64,000 nt of DNA from Qipengyuania aestuarii. GTDB lineage: Bacteria > Pseudomonadota > Alphaproteobacteria > Sphingomonadales > Sphingomonadaceae. The translations under genes were made by a program, and so were the position numbers. Below, one piece after another: positions 60,899 to 64,000 of this stretch (the stretch's first letter is position 1; the number at the start of each line of letters is the position of its first letter). The notes under the pieces are model-generated. The model had not been told where the DNA came from. It saw only the letters and a list, made by a program, of their open reading frames with translations, and did not search any database. The stretch spans positions 930,001 through 994,000 of the forward strand of contig NZ_JAIGNP010000001.1 of the NCBI RefSeq assembly GCF_019711535.1. Reading direction: 5' to 3'.

Positions 60899-61399
60899 GT
60901 GCAATCTCGCGCATCTTTGTCCCGGCTGCTGATGCCACTGGCCGCACTGGCTTTCCTCGTGCAGCTGGCGGTTCCCTATGGCTGGATGATCGGTCCGTCC
61001 GGGAATGGGCTCGTCGCCCTTACTCCCTGTCCTTCGGCGTCACCGCGGCTTGCGCAGCTGGCGACGCCCTCTGCCGGTCACACTGCCCTTACTACGCACG
61101 GGACGCATGGTGACCATGGGGCTCGAGCGGAGCACCATCCAAATCAAGCACACAGCAATCCACCCGTGCACCGTTCGGCTGGTAAGCAAGGCGGCCATGA
61201 CAAGCACACAGCGCTCGAAAGCGTGGTGTGCGATTTTGCCTCGCTAAGCTTTCCGGCAACGCTTCCCGATCCGCCAACGGTCGAGCCTGTCGCCCCTGCA
61301 TCGCCCGAAATCGTTCCGGGAATCGCTCTTTCCATGGCGCCCGGCCGCGGCCTTGCAGCGCCCCCGCCCCCGTCGACCGGACCACCGCACCTAGCCTGA
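60899..61399 (+). CDS. His-rich secreted protein, possible DUF2946-like metal-associated protein
   Basis: A 166-residue protein with an N-terminal hydrophobic segment (LLMPLAALAFLVQLAVPYGWM), then a His-rich stretch (THGTHGDHGARAEHHPNQ and onward, about 10 His in 45 residues) and a Pro-rich tail. Its length, N-terminal segment and Cys (CPSAS, VVCDF) resemble the small DUF2946 proteins encoded near copper-linked genes, but I am not certain of the family. GTG 60899 is the best start in frame. It is followed after 57 bp by a TonB receptor gene and then a PepSY protein gene, so a role in metal binding is likely. Upstream gap 60769-60898 holds no gene or clear signal. Confidence 0.55.
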   Translation: MQSRASLSRLLMPLAALAFLVQLAVPYGWMIGPSGNGLVALTPCPSASPRLAQLATPSAGHTALTTHGTHGDHGARAEHHPNQAHSNPPVHRSAGKQGGHDKHTALESVVCDFASLSFPATLPDPPTVEPVAPASPEIVPGIALSMAPGRGLAAPPPPSTGPPHLA

Positions 61400-61456
61400 C
61401 ACACAACGCTTCATTCGCCGCGCTTTTGCGGCCCAATGCATTTGTCAGGACTATTC

Positions 61457-63751
61457 ATGATTTCCCATTTCAAAGGCCGCGCGCATCTGGGCGCGTCGGC
61501 AATCGTTTTGCTGTCTTCGCCCGCTATTTCCGACACAGGCGAAAGCGCCGCAGATCGCAATGACAACGACACCACCATCGTTGACACCACCATCGTTGTA
61601 ACCGGCACGCTCGAAAGCCGCGAAATGCGCACTCTCGACACCCCCGCACTGGGCGTGGCGATCGATGCGGACCAGATCGGCGCGATAAATACGATCAACG
61701 CCGAGGACGCGATCCGCTATGCGCCCAATCTGATTGTGAGGAAGCGCTATATCGGCGATGCGAATGCGACGCTGTCGTTCCGCAACATGCATACCACCCA
61801 GACCCCGCGAGCGCTGGTAACCGTCGACGGGTTCCTGATCTCCGATTTCTTGGGGGTCAGCTATACCACCGCACCCAAATGGGCAGTCCTTGCGCCGACC
61901 GACATCGCGCGTGCGGAAATCATCTACGGCCCGACCTCAGCCCGCTATGCCGGCAATTCGCTGGGCGGAACGCTCCGGCTCGAGACCGCACCGATCACGC
62001 AGGATGCGATCCTGATCGGCACACAGAGCTTTTACCAGCACTATGATTATTACGGCACCGAAGAGGGTCTGTTCGGGTTCGCCGTCAATGCGCAAGGAGA
62101 CGTGGCGATCGGATCGCGCGGCGGCCTGTCGCTTGCCTATCGCCATTTCGAGAATGAGGGGCAGCCGCAGCAATGGCGCACTGTGACACCCGGAACACCT
62201 TATGCGGATCAGGCGATCGTGGACAATGCACTGGGCTTTCCGCTGCGGATCGCGGCGCAGGATAGCACGGTCGACAGCGTGGAAGACCAAATCCGGCTAC
62301 GCGCCAATTACGATCTCGGCAATGGATGGGAGCTGCGCGGCCTTGCGGCCCTGCTGATCGACGACGAGAGGACCGACAATCCGAAAAGCTTTCTGCGCGG
62401 CAGCGACGGCCGTCCCAGTTTTGTCGGCATTTCCGGCGTCACCCGGGGCCAGGCGCAGAGTACAGAATTGCTGGCCGGGCTCGGCCTTGCCGGCAATTTG
62501 GCAGACTGGGACATCGGTCTCACAGTCAGCCGCTTCGAACTGCTCGACGAGCGCGCACGCCAGTCCGACGGGGTCGATGTGGTGTCCGGCATCATCCCAG
62601 ACGGCGGGATCGTGACCGACGAGGACGCGCACTGGACCAGCGTTGAAGCTTCGGCAGAGCGCGAGCTGGCTGCGCACCGCATCGCGCTGGGAGCGTCCTA
62701 CGCGGGCTATTTTGGCTTGAGCGAAACCGGGAGGGTCAGCGATTGGCGTAGCGGCGAGCCCTCAGCGATCCGCAGCGCATCGGGTGGCGAGACTCAGCTG
62801 ATCGGCCTTTTTGTCGAAGACCGGATCACGCTTGCTCCGATGATCGAGGCCACGCTCGGCCTGCGTTACGAGAACTGGCGCGCGGACGGCGGCTTCCTCC
62901 AGGCCGCGGGCAGCCGCGTCGATTACCGCACGCGCACGGACCATGCATGGTCGCCCAAGCTGGCGGTGACGATGCGTCCCGACGCCGAAACGGAGATCGT
63001 CGCATCGACCGCATGGGCCACCCGCTTCCCCACTATCGGCGAACTCTATCAGGCCAGCCTCATCAGCTATGGCCCGAATGTGGGCGAGGTGGACCTCGAC
63101 GGCTTCGATCCGGACCTTGCCCCCGAACGCGGGTTCGACCTCCAGCTCACCGCCTCGCGCCGGTTTGACAATGTAAAACTTACGCTCAGCGGTTTCCGAC
63201 AAGTCGTGGACGACACGCTGTTCGGTCAGACGATCCTCATGCCGAGCGCCGATGATCCCGATGTCCTGGTCAGCCAGTCGCTGATCACCAATATCGGCGA
63301 GGTCGAAACCTGGGGCATCGATGCGATCGTGGCCGTCGAGGACATGTTCATGGACGGCTTGTCTCTCGATGCGAACGTGGCATGGCTGGACGCGGTCATC
63401 ACCGAAAATGCGCTGAACCCGAAGCGGGAAGGCAACCGCTTCCCGCGCGTGCCACATTGGCGGGCAAATGCATCGCTTCGTTATGCAGTGTCTACCGCGT
63501 TCGATCTGGCGGCCAACTGGCGCTACCAGAATACGCCGGACCGCAATTTGGATAACAACGCCAGCTCGCGCTGCGACAGCTATTACTGCGTCTCACCTTT
63601 CTCCTTCGTCGATCTGAAATCGAGCGTCCATTTCGATAAGTTCGATCTGGATCTGGGGATCGACAATTTACTCGATGAAAAAGCCTTCGTGTTTCACCCC
63701 TATCCGGGGCGCACTTTTGTGATCGGCCTTAGCTGGAACGGAGGTTTGTGA
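61457..63751 (+). CDS. TonB-dependent receptor, probable metal-chelate uptake
   Basis: A 764-residue receptor. The signal peptide is about 25 residues (FKGRAHLGASAIVLLSSPAIS). The plug starts DTTIVVTGTLESREMRT and includes ISDFLGVSYTTAP and AEIIYGPTSARYAGNSLGGTLRLE; the barrel ends TFVIGLSWNGGL, with Leu last. I chose ATG 61457, with AGGA 6-7 nt upstream, over ATG 61436. A 15-bp tandem duplication makes the TonB-box region read DTTIVDTTIV. The stop overlaps the next start by one base (TGATG); that gene is PepSY, often tied to iron-chelate reduction. Substrate not known. Confidence 0.9.
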   Translation: MISHFKGRAHLGASAIVLLSSPAISDTGESAADRNDNDTTIVDTTIVVTGTLESREMRTLDTPALGVAIDADQIGAINTINAEDAIRYAPNLIVRKRYIGDANATLSFRNMHTTQTPRALVTVDGFLISDFLGVSYTTAPKWAVLAPTDIARAEIIYGPTSARYAGNSLGGTLRLETAPITQDAILIGTQSFYQHYDYYGTEEGLFGFAVNAQGDVAIGSRGGLSLAYRHFENEGQPQQWRTVTPGTPYADQAIVDNALGFPLRIAAQDSTVDSVEDQIRLRANYDLGNGWELRGLAALLIDDERTDNPKSFLRGSDGRPSFVGISGVTRGQAQSTELLAGLGLAGNLADWDIGLTVSRFELLDERARQSDGVDVVSGIIPDGGIVTDEDAHWTSVEASAERELAAHRIALGASYAGYFGLSETGRVSDWRSGEPSAIRSASGGETQLIGLFVEDRITLAPMIEATLGLRYENWRADGGFLQAAGSRVDYRTRTDHAWSPKLAVTMRPDAETEIVASTAWATRFPTIGELYQASLISYGPNVGEVDLDGFDPDLAPERGFDLQLTASRRFDNVKLTLSGFRQVVDDTLFGQTILMPSADDPDVLVSQSLITNIGEVETWGIDAIVAVEDMFMDGLSLDANVAWLDAVITENALNPKREGNRFPRVPHWRANASLRYAVSTAFDLAANWRYQNTPDRNLDNNASSRCDSYYCVSPFSFVDLKSSVHFDKFDLDLGIDNLLDEKAFVFHPYPGRTFVIGLSWNGGL
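61568..61597 (+). repeat. 15-bp tandem duplication in the TonB-box coding region
   Basis: GACACCACCATCGTT occurs twice in a row (61568-61582, 61583-61597) and doubles the DTTIV segment of the TonB box. In frame, so the protein is kept intact. Confidence 0.85.
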
Positions 63752-64000
63752 TGACGCTTGGCATCGCCAAAAGCGGCGCAGCTGACGCGCGGCAGGAGAA
63801 ATGGTATCGCACGGTCTGGCGATGGCATTTCTATGCCGGGCTCTTCACCATGCCCTTCATCCTCTGGCTGTCGTGTACCGGGGCGCTCTATCTGTTCAAA
63901 CCGCAGATCGAGCGCTGGATCGACAGCCCTTACAACAATCTCACGATCACCGGTGCGCCGCTGGCGCCCTCGGTGCTGGTCGAGCGGGCGCAGGCGGTGG
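63751..64000 (+). CDS. PepSY-associated TM protein, N-terminal part (continues beyond window)
   Basis: Only the first 83 residues are present. They show WRWHFYAGLFTMPFILWLSCTGALYLFKPQIERWID, the PepSY-associated first helix with the conserved His, followed by the start of a periplasmic domain. Such proteins are commonly encoded directly after TonB receptors and are thought to reduce ferric chelates at the inner membrane. ATG 63751 overlaps the receptor stop by one base. Confidence 0.88.
   Translation, partial: MTLGIAKSGAADARQEKWYRTVWRWHFYAGLFTMPFILWLSCTGALYLFKPQIERWIDSPYNNLTITGAPLAPSVLVERAQAV

Overview
The window is a GC-rich, gene-dense stretch of an alphaproteobacterial chromosome. The number of TonB-dependent receptors, the sulfotransferase beside one of them, the alpha-ketoglutarate semialdehyde dehydrogenase route for pentoses and the EPS gene set together suggest Sphingomonadales, probably an Erythrobacteraceae member. 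That assignment is inference from gene content; there is no rRNA here to test it. I saw no transposase, integrase, tRNA or CRISPR array.

Layout. (1) 1-5.4 kb: xylan/pentose use. A GH3 glycosidase (cut by the window edge), a GH10 xylanase, a decayed TonB-receptor tail, a sugar:H+ symporter and a 2,5-dioxopentanoate dehydrogenase, with a LacI-type operator between the last two. (2) 5.5-17.2 kb: late cobalamin assembly and uptake. One minus-strand set is cobT-cobS-cobC-cobO. It is followed by a cobalamin riboswitch that leads a seven-gene overlapping operon btuB-btuF-btuC-btuD-cobQ-cbiB-cobD, and cobU converges from the other side. No corrin-ring genes are present, so the picture is corrinoid import, salvage and lower-ligand attachment. 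(3) 17.3-23.1 kb: a TonB receptor with a NosFY-like ABC exporter, starting near a Zur-like box. (4) 23.2-32.7 kb: a pirin/glutathionyl-hydroquinone reductase/aldehyde dehydrogenase operon, a Tat-exported sugar oxidoreductase behind a second LacI-type palindrome, and a tripartite MacAB-type efflux operon. (5) 32.9-43.8 kb: a BCCT transporter, a TonB receptor with an anomalous start, a TPR sulfotransferase, a serine-protease autotransporter and a small secreted protein. (6) 43.9-60.8 kb: two adjoining sensor/phosphorelay proteins and an exopolysaccharide (EPS) locus. (7) 60.9-64 kb: a His-rich secreted protein, a TonB receptor and a PepSY protein (cut by the window edge), probably metal uptake.

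The most interesting unit is region 6. The EPS genes lie in divergent blocks. Each divergent intergenic region carries two opposed sigma-54 (-24/-12) promoters, and between them an array of 13-bp near-palindromes (TYGCANNYTGCRA) spaced 20-23 bp apart, about two helical turns. The block also encodes its own sigma-54 activator (REC-AAA+-Fis HTH), and the gene just before it encodes an H-NOX heme sensor with an intact YxSxR motif. To the left, a membrane histidine kinase overlaps a gene for a kinase-like protein that has a HisKA histidine, a receiver and an HPt domain but no ATPase domain. I propose a nitric-oxide- or redox-responsive phosphorelay that switches EPS synthesis on or off through sigma-54. 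The parts and DNA sites are visible in the sequence; the wiring is inferred.
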